Shown here: piece by piece, positions 46,700 through 59,616 of the stretch | Position numbering within the stretch: the first letter of the stretch is position 1 | How the letters are laid out: every line of letters begins with the position of its first letter | Assembly: GCA_007570785.1 (NCBI GenBank) | Contig: ML664159.1 | Span: 1,941,610-2,005,609, forward strand | Source of the DNA: Antilocapra americana | Lineage: Eukaryota > Chordata > Mammalia > Artiodactyla > Antilocapridae | Length of the DNA: 64,000 nt | Direction of reading: 5' to 3' | Translations under genes and position numbers: made by a program | The notes under the pieces: generated by a model | The model's database searches: none | What the model was told of the DNA's origin: nothing | The model's input: the letters and a program-made list of their open reading frames with translations, nothing else

Positions 46700-46931
46700 T
46701 TTTTTTTTTAAATTTTAATTGGAGGCTAATTACTTTACAATATTGCAGTGGTTTTTTCCATACATTCACATGAATCAGCCATGGGTGTACATGTGTTCCC
46801 TATCCTGAAGCTCCCTCCCACCTCCCTCCCCACCCCATCCGTCAGGGTCATCCCAGTGCACCAGCCCTGAGCACCCTGTCTCATGCACCAAACCTGGACT
46901 GGCGATCTATTTCACATATGATAATATACAT
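46700..46931 (-). mobile_element. Ruminant L1 3'-end insertion (antisense)
   Basis: Starts with the reversed poly(A) (T9) then TTGGAGGCTAATTACTTTAC, CAGCCATGGGTGTACATGTG and GCACCAGCCCTGAGCACCCT. Flanked by AAACCCAGAG on the left and AAAACCAGAG on the right, about a 9-10-bp duplication. Severely 5'-truncated. Confidence 0.75.
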
Positions 46932-47900
46932 AAAACCAGAGTTTTGCATTGTTCATTATATAGCTCTTCTGTCTACACCTGAATGATAAATCTTTCCAAC
47001 TCCACAAGTGAAATGAGCAGAGGATATGGAAGGGAAATTCACCAGAAAAGAAATATAGACAACTAGGAAATATCAGAAAACTAAGATGCTTAACTTCATT
47101 AATAAATAAATGAAAGCTAAAACATCAATGAGAAATTATTTTCTTGAATCCCATTGTGAAGATTGAAATGTTAATTTTAGTATAAAATGCAGAAATGGGC
47201 TTTTTCATACATAAATAGGTGAAAATCGGTTCAAATTTTCTGGAAAGAAACTTGACAGTATTAAAGAGTCTAAGAGTTTTCTTAGTTTCAACCCAGTAAT
47301 TCCACTTATTGAAATTTACCCCTGGGAAATAGTCATGGATATACGAAAGGATTTATCTTCAGCATTGCTTTTATTTGCTATAACCAACCTCCCTTGCACA
47401 TCTTTAAGTTACAACAATAGGAAGTTTATTTACATAAATTATATTATGGAAATACAGTGAAATACTATACCAGTCTTTAATTTTGGGGGCTATTTAATGG
47501 AGGATTGCTTTATTGATGTCCCTTATATGAAGAAAGTACAGAGTATTCAAGATTTTATTAAACCTTGGTACTGAAAAATGACATTCATAATGACCATTTT
47601 CCAATTATGTGGGGAAATGTTCATATCATGCAGTTAAGAAAAAATAGATTATGAAACAATATTACAGTATAATTGTAGTTTTATATAAAAGTATATTTCT
47701 AGATGATACTGGAACTCCACACATCAAAATAAAAATAATGATTATTTCTGGAAGCTGGGATTTTGTATGATTTTAATTTCATCATTTGTGTTTTCCATTA
47801 TTTACCGACTTTAAAAGTTTAGTTTTAATTATTCAAGTAATAACACACAAATATTCACTGTAATAAAATATTCAAACAATACAGAAGTATAAGGTACAAA
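46932..47900 (+). mobile_element. Old L1-like fragments (sense, weak)
   Basis: Phrases such as CCAGTAATTCCACTTATTGA, TACCCCTGGGAAATAGTCAT and TTGCTATAACCAACC around 47290-47400 resemble decayed sense L1 ORF2. After 47800 the sequence looks like a reversed L1 end. Boundaries uncertain. Confidence 0.45.
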
Positions 47901-48388
47901 GTGAAAGTCCACTTTTCATTGCATTTCCCTCAAGCATCCCAATGCTCATGCTCATTAGTTAGGGGTTTTGTGCCTTCCCAGAACACTTTCTGGGGGTTCA
48001 GGAACTCCCTACCGCCCCCTCTGCATCATTTTAGTTTGCTGGTCACAGACTGGCTGCTTTCAGCTATCTTCCCTGGGCTCTTCTGGATGCTGTGCTCTGC
48101 TGAATATGGGCTCCTCTGAGACCCTCTCAGTGCTCCTGACTGTGTCAAGGGAGCAAGATCTCCATGGGGGTTCCTCCGGCCCTCTCCTCCTCAGGTCAAT
48201 GCTGTTGACCTGAGAGCATCTAATATCAGGTCCTTTTCTTCTCTCCTCTTGCTCTTCTTCTCTTATTCAGACACATTTCTACTTCCTCTTTAGGTGAGTA
48301 TTATAAACTCCTGAACTTTTTTTGCCTTTTGATTTTGCAAATTGCTCGGTTGGCCGAGCAGTGGTTCCTAAGCGAATCTATATGTGCT
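47901..48388. other. Gene-free stretch
   Basis: No supported gene. The palindromic phrase TCAATGCTGTTGACCTGA lies at about 48195. Confidence 0.3.
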
Positions 48389-48588
48389 GTGTGTGTGTGC
48401 TCAGTTGTACAACCTCATGGGCTGTAGCCTATCAGGCTCCTCTGTCCATAGAATTTTCCAGGCAAGAATACTGGCATGGGTTGCCATTTCCTACTTCAGA
48501 GGATCTTCCCGACTCAGGGATGGAACCCTTGTTTCTTGTGTCCCCTGCATTGGCAGGTGGATTGTTTACCTCTGCACCACCAGGGAAG
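48389..48588 (-). mobile_element. Bov-tA SINE (antisense)
   Basis: GTGCTCAGTTGTACAACCTC to ACCACCAGGGAAGCT. Flanked by a 12-bp repeat differing at two positions: CTAAGCGAATCT at the left, TTAAGGGAATCT at the right. Confidence 0.88.
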
Positions 48589-48783
48589 CTTAAGGGAATC
48601 TTAAGGATAATGTAATTCATTCTCAATAAATCTTAGCTTTCAAGAATCTCTTTCTCTTCTCCCTAATCTTATCCATCTGTTCTTCCATTTCTCCTTCTCC
48701 CCTTACTCTCCTCCCTCTTTTCTTTTTTCTTCTCTGTCTGATATAGACGAAAACATCTTATTTATAAGTCCTCTAACACCTCA

Positions 48784-49011
48784 TGCAAAGAGTTGACTCA
48801 TTGGAAAAGACCCTGATGCTTTGGGAAGGACTGGGGGCAAGAGGAGAAGGAGACGACAGAGGATGAGATGGCTGCATGGCATCACTGACTCGATGGACAT
48901 GAGTTTGGGTAGACTCTGGGAGTTGGTGATGGACAGGGAGGCCTGGCCTGGTGTGCTGTGATTCATGGGGTCACAAAGAGTCAGACAGAAGTGACTGAAC
49001 TGAACTGAACC
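48784..49011 (+). mobile_element. BovB LINE 3' end (sense)
   Basis: About 230 bp: GAGTTGACTCATTGGAAAAG, GATGAGATGGCTGCATGGCA, CTGGTGTGCTGTGATTCATG and the terminal (AACTGA)n-type end GAACTGAACTGAAC. Confidence 0.92.
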
Positions 49012-49194
49012 CAACACTGACTCCTTTCATTTGTATTTCTGCTCAGACAGTTCTCAGCCTCTAGCTAAATTGGGAGAAATTCAAATATAAGGAGAAAGGA
49101 AAAGAAAACAAAAAGAACACAATGATATAGTTAAAAAAAATTCTTATCAAAGTGTAAAGTTAAAAAGGTTGTACTGTATATATAAATTTTTAAA

Positions 49195-51880
49195 GGTCAA
49201 GTTTATAGATCTAACTTATACACAGTAAAACTCACACATTTTCAGGTCTACTGTGGATGAGCTTTGCTAAAGTCATACAGCCATGTAACCAAGACCACAA
49301 TTGAGATGTAGAACATTTTCATCACCCCAAACAGTTCTTTCAAGCCTCTTTTTAGTCAGTCTCTTCCCCCAGTCATCAGCCTCTTGTGGCCATTGTTTTG
49401 CCTTTCCTAGAATGTGATATAAATTACAGTGTGTAATTTTAAAATCTGGTTTCTTTCACTCAATATAGTGCTTTTGAGGTTCACCCATGTTTTGTATTAG
49501 TACTAATTCAATCTTGAACTATGAATATACAATAATTTGTTTATTTACCAGCTCGTAGTCATTTAGGTTGCTTCTAGTTTTGGGCAAGTATGAACAACTC
49601 TACTATAAACATTTACATACAGTTTTTTCTGTGGACATACACTTTCATTTCTCTTAATACCTAGGGGCTAGATTGCTGGGTATGATAAGTGTATGGTTAA
49701 CTTTGAGAAAAATGTTAAAATGTTTTCCAAAGTGGCTATACCATTTAACCTTACCACCAGCAATGTATGAGAGTTCTAATTACTCCACATCTGATATGGC
49801 ATTTGTTACTGGCAGGTTCTTTCTCTTTTTAATTTGTTTATCCTCTCTCTCTCTTTTAATCTTAGCTTTTCTAGTAGATGTGTAGTGGGGTTTCATTGTT
49901 TTAAATTTGCATTTCTCTAATTCTAAATGATATTGGACATGTTTTTCTGTACTTATCTGCCATTGGTATCTCTTCCTTGGTGAAGTGCCTATTTAAAAAG
50001 TTGTTTCTTACTTTGAACTGAAAGAATTTTTGTATATTTTGTCTACAAGTCTTTTATCACTTATGTATTTTGTCAGTATTTTCTTCCAATCTGTGGTTTG
50101 TCATTTCATCTTCTTAGTAGTGGCTTTCAAAGAGCAATAGTTTAGTTTTAATGAAGTCCAGTTAATTTTTTTTTAAATAACTTGTGCTTTCTGTGTAATA
50201 TCTAGGAAAGTAATTTTTTCTACATTTTCTTCTAGAAGTTCTATAGTTTTAGGTTTCACATTTAGATGTATTATCCATTTTGTTAATTTTTATTTACAGT
50301 GAATGGTAAGGTTAGCAGTTCTTACTTTTGCATGTGGAGGACCAATAACTCTAGTACCATTTACTAAAAAGATTATCTTTTCTTTATTATATTACTTTGT
50401 TACCTTTGTCAAACACCAATTGACCATACATGTACAAGTTTATTTCTAGACTTTTAATTCTGTTCTATTAAGCTATGTCTTTTCTTGTGCAATACCACAT
50501 TCTCTTGATTATGGTTTTATAGAATGTCTTGAAATCAGGTAGCATGAATTCTCCAACTTTGTTTCTCCAAAATTAGTGTGTATATTCTCTCCTTTCTTTT
50601 CTATATAAATTTTATAGTCAGCCGCTCAGTTTCTGCAAAAAGTTGGAGTTTGTGTTGAAACTGTATTAAATTGATTGATCATATCGGGCAGAACTGACGT
50701 TTTAACACATTGAGTCTTCCCATCTGTGAGCACAGTGTATCTACTCATTTACTAAGGTCTTCTGTGATTTGTTTCATCACTGCCTTATGGCTTTTAGCAC
50801 ACAAAGTGTGCACATGTTTTGCTATATCTATCCCTAAGTATTTGTGATTTTGGATGGTATTAGAAATGGTAACTTTACTTACAATTTAAAATTTTAATTT
50901 TTCATTGCTAATTTATAAAAACACAATTGACTTTTGTGTTCTGACTTTGTATTTTATAGCTTTGCTAAATCCATTTAGAACTTCATTAGAATTTTTGTAA
51001 GTTCTTTGGACTTTCTTTATAAATAGTTTTATTTCTTCATTTCCAATCTTCTAGTATTACTATTACTATTATTCTAGGCTGTTTCACTCTGGGTAAGCCC
51101 TGTGGTACAGTGTTCAGTAAGTTTTAAGAGCAGACATCCTTGATATAGATCTTTTCAATCTTATAAATTATTGTCAGCTTAGTGAATGGAAATGGTATAT
51201 CATTTAAAAAAATTTGTATTTCCCTGCTTACTAGTGAAATTGAATATCTTTTAATATACTTACTGACCGTGTTTCCTATGATAATTGCCTCCATATATCC
51301 TTTGTAAATTTTTCCTTCACTTGTTTAGCGTCTTTGATTTGTGTACTTCTGGGTATTCTGGTTATTAATCTTGTGTATGTTGCAACTATTTTCTCCCAGG
51401 ATATTGCTCATCTCAATTTAATAAAATGAACTTTGGAATATAGAAGTTTTAAATGTTATGAGTCAAATATATCAGGCTTTTTTCTTTTATGATTTTTGAG
51501 TTTGTAGCTTTCTTAAGAAGGCTTTTCCACTCTAAGAAAATATAGATATTGTCTTAAAATTTATTAATCTACTTTAACAATTTTGTTTTATAAGATTTAG
51601 TTCTTAATCTAAGAACTTTTCTGTTTAAGGAATTTCTCTTTCTGTGCAGTGTGTGAAAGAGGTAGCTTTATAGTTGTGTAAATGGTTAACCAATTGTTCC
51701 AACATTTATTTAATTGAATATCTTATAGTTCTTGCATTGCTTTGAAACACCTTATTTACTTTTTATGAAATGTTCATATGTCAATGTGTGTCTTTCTGGA
51801 TTCTGATTTTTGTCCCTTTGCCTTATTTTTCTGGAGTTTTGCTAGTACCATATAATTTTTATTTCTAGAGAGTTTCATGT
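49195..51880 (-). mobile_element. Old antisense L1 LINE, about 2.7 kb
   Basis: A long reversed L1M-type element: ACATTTTCATCACCCCAAAC, AGTGGCTATACCATTTAACC, CATTGGTATCTCTTCCTTGG, AGTCTTTTATCACTTATGTA, ATCCATTTTGTTAATTTTTA, GTTACCTTTGTCAAACACCA and ATTGTCAGCTTAGTGAATGG in order. At about 51190 the order jumps back to ORF2-end-like phrases (TTTCCCTGCTTACTAGTGAA), so a second antisense copy or a rearrangement begins there. Confidence 0.75.
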
Positions 51881-52964
51881 TTTGCTCTTCTACAGGAATT
51901 CTACATGGCAGATCCTGTGGAGAGGCTTAATCAAAGTCCATTCCAATCTCTTTCAAAAGCAAGAAGGCTCAAGGCTACACTGCATAGATTTTCTTGCAGC
52001 TGCAATTCTGTTTGAGCTTTAATATTTAGAAGGCAAAGTGGACTGCAATGTTTTGGAGGCTGCTCTTGGCCATTCTGCTAGTGAGCATAGGGGAGAATAC
52101 ATTTGGGTTTGTTTCAGCAAATGTAGCAGAGATACCATTCTAGCCCCTGCTTTGGTGCCAACTGTGGCAAATATGGGGCATGATGATGTCAGTAACTTTC
52201 TGACTGTGTGAGAAGCAGCTGCTCTGTTGGAGGCCTAATTCTTCATTAAAGCTTTGGGAGGTGGTCCTGGACACTCAGCCCAGCTTTGTTTTGTTCAGCT
52301 TCGTGATGGTTCAGGTACAGTACTTAATATCTAGAATGATTCTCCTTTGTGCTAATTAGAAGAATTTTATTTTCTGAAGATGAGCCCTGCTACGATACAT
52401 CTGCCATCATATTTAGTTTTCGTCAATTGGGAGATAGGAAGACTTAATTCTTATAATGGGTTATTTTGTCCTTCTTTGCTTCTGTACCAATGTATACATT
52501 ACCTATTCTAATAATAATAGTAACAAAACCCAAGTCCACAAATCATCTTTAAGTGATGCAAAATTTCATTGTAGATTTTGTAGGGAGATGGTTTGGGCTA
52601 GTCCCTGCATATCCTCTGATAAAACTAAGAAAAACCCTCCATAGAGACTTTGGTTCTCCTCCCAAAGTTCTTTTCAGCTGTAATTTTCTAAATTTTTTCC
52701 CAATTCTTTTCCCACAGGCCTCTTTTACTATCTGAATCCCTCACTTTCCTCCCTTCTCCCCATACATCATGAGATTATTGTAGTATTAAAAAACTTAAGA
52801 ATAAATAAACTCATAGAGAAATGTTTGCTGGGGGGGGGGAGGAAGACACCATACAAGTGTTTCCCATTTAAAAGTATAGAATTCAAATCAATAGTTAGAA
52901 AGCATTGTTCTTCCCAACTTTGCATAAAGAGACTGAGACTCATTCATCTTGCCCTGAGATTGTG
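51881..52964. other. Gene-free stretch
   Basis: No gene recognised. A G-run of ten lies at about 52832-52841. Confidence 0.35.
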
Positions 52965-53095
52965 TGTGTGTGTTAGTTGCTCAGTGATGTCTGATTCTTT
53001 GTGACCCTGTGGACCGTAGCCCACCAGGCTCTTCTGTCCATGGAATTCTCCAGGCAAGAATACTGGAGTGGGTGTCCATTTCCTTCTCTAGGGAA
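52965..53095 (-). mobile_element. Bov-tA SINE A-part (antisense, truncated)
   Basis: GTTAGTTGCTCAGTGATGTC, CCACCAGGCTCTTCTGTCCA, GGCAAGAATACTGGAGTGGG. The tRNA-derived head is missing after CTTCTCTAGGG. Confidence 0.87.
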
Positions 53096-53793
53096 GCAGT
53101 GTTTGATAGAAGGAAACTAATAAATATTTTATGAATGAATAAATTTTAAAATTTTAGACAGGCTGGAAATATGGTAGATTTACAATGTCAAAAGAGAGTC
53201 TCTTTTCCACCTCTCCAAATTCAGATACTATTTTAGGGGCTTTGCATTATTTTTAATAATGTAGGCAATAATTGTTTCATTTTTAGACAAGGAAATTGAG
53301 CCTCAAAGACATAAGTAAATCAAATAGCTCATCTAACTTTACAAATCTTATAAACAACAGAACTGAAATTCAAACTCTGATCCCTTCTGAGTCTTAAACC
53401 CAAGCTCTTTTCCCTCTGCCCTACAACAGTTGTGACATTTTTATGGACCAGTGGGGAGATTCATTGGCAAAGTATACATGTTCTGATGTTATGTATGTAT
53501 ACGTTAAGGGTGTGTATCTATAAGGAGCAAAGATTTTAGAAATATTATGATTTCCATGTGTCTAGTGAAAACTCATGGAAATTTGTGATAAACAATGCTT
53601 TATAAACTCTGAGAGTGATCAGCAGCATACATTCCAGAGAGCCAGGAGACGTGGGTTTTATTTCTGGCTCTGAGGCTAATTACCTTTGTGACAGGATCTC
53701 CCTGTGTTTCACTTCTTTCATCTGCAAGGGGAGGGTGCAAGTTGCTGGGACTTGTGATGCACCTACCATCTAGCTCTGTAATTGGCTGTTTCT
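53096..53793. other. Gene-free stretch
   Basis: A MIR-like phrase (GACAAGGAAATTGAGCCTCA) lies at about 53285; otherwise nothing. Confidence 0.35.
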
Positions 53794-53805
53794 ATATGTG
53801 ATATA

Positions 53806-54022
53806 GGTTTCCTCAATGACTCTGGGTAAAGAATCTGCCTGCAATGCAGCAGACACAAGAGACTCGAGTTCGATCCCTGGGTCAGAAGGACCCCCTGGAG
53901 GAAGGCATGGCAGCCCACTCCAGTAATCTTGCCTGAAGAATCCCATGACTTAAGAGCCTGACAAGCTACAGTCCAAAGGGTCACAAAGAGTTTGACATGA
54001 CTGAATGACTAAGCATGGATGC
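53806..54022 (+). mobile_element. Bov-tA SINE
   Basis: Head GGTTTCCTCAATGACTCTGG, box B AGTTCGATCCCTGGG, end GGGTCACAAAGAGTTTGACA. Perfect 12-bp duplication ATATGTGATATA (53794-53805 and 54023-54034). Confidence 0.93.
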
Positions 54023-54034
54023 ATATGTGATATA

Positions 54035-54649
54035 AAAGTGAACTAGCTTGCCCAATGCAGACAGTGGGAATCATCTAAATATAACTCAGGTACTAAATAA
54101 ACAATAGCATAGACCCACTGTTCTTCCATTGAAATATTTGTATCACTACCCATGAATATCTATTCTTATAATTTATGGTTTGTGCTCCAGGAAGACTTTG
54201 CAAAAACATTAAGTAATATAACACACTTTGTCCTTTTAAAGATTAAGTTAGCTACCTTGAAACTAAGATGATTTCTGAAGGTCTGTGTTGTTTAGAAGCT
54301 TTATTTTTTGCATTGAAAAATTAAATGGAGGATTCTGTTTTCCTTTTATTGGCATCATGGAAGGGTCTATTGGAGGCTTATCCCATTAGGTGAACGAAAT
54401 AAGGCTTTCTATTTATTTGTCCTTGAGTTGTTTCTAAAAGGAAGCACTAAAATATCTTGGTTAAATTTTCTTCTCTTTGTGGTTTTGAAATTCAGTTTTT
54501 GTAGGGGAGGGATTTATCAGAAAGATTTTTTTTAATGACTCAATTGGTTGAGAAGAATAGTTGCATCACAAACTCAATTCACTGATATGTCTGTCCATTA
54601 GTTGAGCACCTGAGGGATACCCAACATTCTCATGGATTTAAGGATCTCC
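54035..54649. other. Gene-free stretch
   Basis: Nothing recognised. Confidence 0.35.
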
Positions 54650-54661
54650 AAAACTTGTTAC

Positions 54662-54852
54662 TTTTTGTGGTCCTATAGATTATAGCCAGCCAGATTGCTC
54701 TGTCCATGGGATTCTACAGGCAAGCATACTGGAGTGGGTTGCCATTCCCTTCTCCAGGGGGTCTTCCTGACCCAGGGATTGAACCTGTATCTCTTATATC
54801 TCCTGCATTGGCAGGAGGGTTCTTTACCACTAGTGCCTCCTTGGAAGCCCCT
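54662..54852 (-). mobile_element. Bov-tA SINE (antisense)
   Basis: AGCATACTGGAGTGGGTTGC and CTCCTTGGAAGCCCCT; perfect 12-bp duplication AAAACTTGTTAC (54650-54661 and 54853-54864). The outermost GTCGTGTCC end is missing. Confidence 0.92.
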
Positions 54853-54864
54853 AAAACTTGTTAC

Positions 54865-55986
54865 CACTATAGCTTACAGGTAATAAAGATGCCATTTCCT
54901 TTCCCCCACTCTCTCTCACTTCCAAGGGAGACAGTGGAAGAGGGAAGGGTAGAATTTCAGCAGAAAATACCCCAGACTGGGACTTGGCAGTTCCTGAGTT
55001 AAAGTTCTCCACCGGCCAGGAATTTCCTGTCATTTGGGCCAAGTGCCCATCTTTCTCTGGGCCCCACCTGTAAAGGGAACATTGGAGGAAAATATCCCTG
55101 AAACCCTTTCTGGTTCTGCTAATCTGTGCTTTTATAGCTGAATTTTCAAACATCCATAGTCTAGAGGAGACTGGATGAAGGGGAACTGATTGAAGAGATT
55201 GCCTCAGGAGAAGGCTGTTGTGAGTAAGGAATACTTGAATCTGAAAAGGTAGAGAGCCCACCACGACGGGGGCCTCCCAACGGCTGTGTTTGGATCCCCA
55301 CACAGACAAGCAGCCCAGGACTGCCTTTGGTGGGAGTCCTGTTCAGATGAGTAAGGCTGTCTGGATGAGGCTAATGGAGGCCTAACGAGGCTTTTCCAGA
55401 GGAGTCAGGAGAGGGCTTTAATTGGGTGCAGACTACTTGGCTAATTGTCTTTGCGCAGTTGGGTCCTGGGAGTAGCAGAATAAGAACCAGTTCTCCCAGA
55501 GGGAGACGTACCATTTGTTCAAGTGGTTATATTTAACAACCCAAGACCTCCTGGGACAGGGACTGATATGAGGAAATGTTATTTATTCTCCCTTCACAAT
55601 CCAAAGTGTCACATTCTTCTAGGTCAAAACTGTATCTTTCTTTTCCACCTGGTTTAATGCAGATAATTTCTATATTAGTAACCTCCAAGAATCCTATCTA
55701 TCAAGGAGAGAAAGAGAAAAAGGGACCATAGGAAAAAATTCTTTAGGTTAAATATTTTCAAATTATAATTTATTTGGGTGTTGATGCAGTAAAACTAGTG
55801 TCCAGATAATGGTCTCATTCATTTTAGATTTTTAATCTGGTTGTTGTATTGTAGTTAGTCACAACAAAGAGTCCCAGGCCTGGAGGGATCTTTTAGAGAA
55901 GATCTAACCTGCAGTATGCTGGTAAACTGGCTCTCTGAAAACAAAGGTCCAGATTTGTAGAATTTGCTGATTCTGTGATGTAATTG
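54865..55986. other. Gene-free stretch
   Basis: GC-richer than surroundings but without a recognisable exon. The minus-strand frame at 54851-55309 (152 codons) is the longest non-repeat frame in the window; it shows no domain, signal or repetitive pattern I can identify and is probably chance. Confidence 0.35.
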
Positions 55987-56210
55987 GGCTTCCCAGGTGG
56001 TGCTAGTGGTAAAGAACCCCCTTACCAATGCAGGAGATGTAAAAGGCATGGATTCGATCCCTGGGTCAGGAAGATCTCCTGGAGGATGGTGCGGCAGCCC
56101 ACTCCAGTATTCTTGCTTAGAGAATCCCATGGCCAGAGAAGCCTGGTGAGCTACAGCCCATAGGGTCGCAAGGAGTCAAATATGACTGAAGGGACTTAGC
56201 AAGTACGCAT
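55987..56210 (+). mobile_element. Bov-tA SINE
   Basis: GGGCTTCCCAGGTGGTGCTA, GATTCGATCCCTGGGTCAG, GGGTCGCAAGGAGTCAAATA. Confidence 0.9.
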
Positions 56211-57255
56211 AAGATACAACTATTCTCACAAGCCAATTTCAAGGTATCAATGTGATGTCACTGAATCTGGAGTTGGGAGGTGCACAAACTGGCTCTGGTA
56301 ATCTGATGAGAGTCAGCTTCAGCACATTCCTGAACAGCCTTAGTGAGTAGATATTATAAGGGATGGAGATGATACAGTTTATTAATGAAGGATATCTAAA
56401 GGACCAATATGACTAAAGGACTGGACAGCTTCTGAGAGGTGCAGTGAGCCAAGGTGAATTTTAGGTGATTATTGAAAAATGAAATTGAAACATACAGGTG
56501 AATATAAATATCAGAGCTTGAGATTAAAAAAATAGCTTTTTCCTAAACTTAAAGGTAATTTTAAAAAGGAAAAAAGAAAGTAATAGAAGAAATGGCATGA
56601 AAAATGCCAATAGTTTCAATTACATAAAACTTCTTAATGTAAAAATAAGCACACAATATTAATGGAAAAAGTAATAGGCTGGGAAGCTTTCTATCTAAAT
56701 ATGAGAGAGAAATGATTAATAACCTTTCTATGTAAGTAATTCATACAAATCAATTGAAAACACTGATATGATAAAGATAAATGAGAAGAGCTTAGACAAT
56801 GAGATACTAATGACTAATAAAACCAGATAGCAAATATATGCAAATTAAAACAGTAAACATGTTAAAAATTAGCATACCCAACTCAAGTTAGGGTTTTCCA
56901 AGAAGTGCATTCCCATATTGTTAAAAGATGTGAAAATTGATACAATTTTTTTTCTGGTAGCAAACTGAAACCAGGTCCTTTCCAGTAGCAAACTGAAATT
57001 TCAAAATTGAAATTTGATGCTTCAATTTCATAATTCTACTTCTAGGAATTTTGAAGCTAAAAAACAATTAATACAATGAGAACACTAAAATAGCCAGTGA
57101 GATAATAGTTCATAAATTATGAAACATTCATTTGCAGGAATATTATATAACCATTAAAATATTTCTATGGTTTTTAATGACTTTGCTGTGTAATATAGCA
57201 AAAAATCTAGAGCTGGGTATATGGTATAATCTCAGCAATATAAAATATGGTGTAT
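56211..57255. other. Gene-free stretch, old sense L1-like sequence
   Basis: About 56690-57240 resembles decayed sense L1 (CTAATGACTAATAAAACC, TTGATGCTTCAATTTCATAA, CTACTTCTAGGAATTTTGAAG). The rest is unassigned. Confidence 0.4.
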
Positions 57256-57265
57256 AACAGAGAAA

Positions 57266-57487
57266 GGGCTTTTCTGATGGCTCAGATGGTAGAGAATCTG
57301 CCTGCAATGCAGGAGACCTGGGTTTGATCCCTGGGTCAGGAAGATCCCCTGGAGAAGTAGTGGCAACCCACTCCAGTATTCTTGCCTGGAGAATTCCACG
57401 GACAGAGGAACCTGTTGGGCTACAATCGATGGGGTTGCAAAGAGTCAGACAGGACTGAGCGACTAACACTTTCACTTTCACACTTTC
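57266..57487 (+). mobile_element. Bov-tA SINE
   Basis: GGGCTTTTCTGATGGCTCAG to GGGGTTGCAAAGAGTCAGAC with a TTTCACTTTCACAC tail. 10-bp duplication AACAGAGAAA (57256-57265 and 57488-57497). Confidence 0.93.
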
Positions 57488-57497
57488 AACAGAGAAA

Positions 57498-58257
57498 AGA
57501 ATGGGTAAAATATGCTAACATTTTACCATTTAGGATGGTGGCATTATGACAGTTACTATCTTTTAAAAAACTTTCAAAATGGTTACATGTTGCTTTTCTC
57601 ATTAGGGAAAAAATACTCTTTGGATAAAGGCAGAAATGTACTTTCTTTGGGGTAAACGTTGAAAAGGCTTCTATAAAGTGCCATTTTCCTTGACATCTCA
57701 GCCATCAGATTTTTGTTTATCTATATCAGTAAGAGAAGATTTATGACCTATAAGCATAAAACAATATAAAATATGGACAACAGTAATTACAATTACATGG
57801 ATGGGAGGATTTCTACAAGTGTTAAAATGGGTATCTTTTAGAAGACAGATGTCTTTGACATTTGAAAAAAAGTCTCAAATCTTTAGTACGCTATCAAGTG
57901 ATATTAGCTGTTTGTCAGATATCATGCATGTATGTTCATTGTATCATTTTGTTAAACTTCACAACACTTGGAGGCAGGAATAATTACTGTCATCTCCAAT
58001 TTACCACTGGAAACCTGATTCAGGACTTATGACTCAAATCTGGATCTTCTCATGAGAAATTCCAAGCACATTCCACTGGAGTTTCTTCAGAGTTTTCAAG
58101 GAGTCCAATAGGGTCCTGACAACAAAATCAGAAATGTACAAAAAGTTTCTGTTGTAAGATTTTTTAGTTCTGAAGCTCTGTTTTAATTTTTGAGGCCATC
58201 ATGCCATCTGGAATTGCTATCCCATTTAGCTGAGACTGAGTCATAGTTTCTGACCCA
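57498..58257. other. Gene-free stretch
   Basis: Nothing recognised. Confidence 0.35.
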
Positions 58258-58267
58258 TCTCTCTCTC

Positions 58268-58472
58268 TCTTTAGTCGCTTAGTCGTGTCCAACTCTTGTG
58301 ACGCTATAGACTGTAGCCTGCCAGGTTCCTCTGTCCATGGGATTCTCCAGGCAAGAATACTGGAGTGGGTTGCCATTTCCTTCTCCAGGGGATCTTCCCC
58401 ACCCAAGAATCGAACCCGGGTCTCCTGCATTGCAGGCAGATTCTTTACCAATTGAGCTATGAGGGAAGCCAC
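58268..58472 (-). mobile_element. Bov-tA SINE (antisense)
   Basis: TTTAGTCGCTTAGTCGTGTC, then GAATCGAACCCGGGTCTCC and TTGAGCTATGAGGGAAGCC. Preceded by a (CT)n run. Confidence 0.92.
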
Positions 58473-58712
58473 TAATTTTCTTTTCTCTGCTTCCCAAGCT
58501 TCTCTCTACCGGACAGGAGATAGATGGCTGTGACATACAGGGCTGCTGCCTAGTAAAACTCCTGGGAGTACAGATCATCATAAACTATGTAAATGGTATC
58601 TTCTGGAACTGTGCAGTGCCCAGCCCATGTGACACGGGGATGAATCTTGCTTTTCACTATGGTACTCAGTTCAGATAGTGTTCATTCTGAGGGTGGTTCA
58701 GTAGTATTCTAT

Positions 58713-58725
58713 TGTGTGTGTGTGT

Positions 58726-58774
<49 letters not shown>
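58713..58774. repeat. (TG)n(TA)n microsatellite
   Basis: TG units to about 58735 followed by about 19 TA units, expanded inside the L1 3' UTR. Confidence 0.95.
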
Positions 58775-58777
<3 letters not shown>

Positions 58778-59341
58778 ACCACATCTTTATCCATTCATCT
58801 GTTGATAGACACTTAGGTTGGATTCATGTCCTGGCTATTGTGAATAGTGCTTCAGTGAATATTGGGGTGCATATATCTTTTTGAACAAGAGTTTTCTCTG
58901 ACGATATGCTTGGGAGAGGGACTGGCGAATCATGTGGTAACTCTATTTTCAGTCTTTAAGGAACCTCTGTACTATTTTTGATAGTGGCTGCACCAATTTA
59001 CATTCCCACCAACAGCATAGGAGTGTTCCCTTTTCTCCACACTCTCTCCCTCATTTATTATTTGTAGACTTTTTGATGATGGTCATTCTGATCAGTGTGA
59101 AGTGATACCTACCTCATTGTATTGATAATTTTGATTTGTATTTCTCTAATAATTAGCAATGTTGAACATTTTTTCATATGCCTATTGGTCATCCATATTT
59201 TTTCTTTGGAGAAATATCTTCTGCCCATGTTTTGATTGGGTTGTCTGGTTGTTTGCTATTGAGTTGTATGAGCTCTTTGTATATTGTGGAAACTAAGCCC
59301 TTGCCAATCTCATTGTTTACAAATATTTTCTCCAAGTCCAT

Positions 59342-59616
59342 CAGTTCAGTTCAGTTCAGTCTCTCAGTTGTGTCTGACTCTGTGCGACCCCATAGACAGC
59401 AGCCTACCAGGCTCCTCTGTCCCTGGGATTCTCCAGACAAGAACACTGGAGTGGGTTGCCATTTCCTTCTCCAATGCATTAAAGTGAGAAGGGAAAATAA
59501 AGTCGCTCAGTCGTGTCTGACTCTTAGCGACCCCGTGGACTGCAGCCTACCAGGCTCTGCCATCCATGGGATTTTGCCAGGTTAGAGTACTGGAGTGGGT
59601 CGCCAGTACCTTCTCC
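59342..59616 (-). mobile_element. Bov-A2 SINE (antisense) nested in L1
   Basis: Starts CAGTTCAGTTCAGTTCAG, contains two A monomers (GTTGCCATTTCCTTCTCC and GTCGCCAGTACCTTCTCC ends). Flanked by a perfect 12-bp duplication CTCCAAGTCCAT (59330-59341 and 59617-59628). Confidence 0.94.

Noticed and set aside
54851..55309. Longest non-repeat frame (152 codons, minus strand)
   Set aside because: No signal peptide, domain, splice context or repetitive pattern recognised. Starting codon and end fall next to a Bov-tA and ordinary flank. Length is compatible with chance in locally GC-richer DNA.
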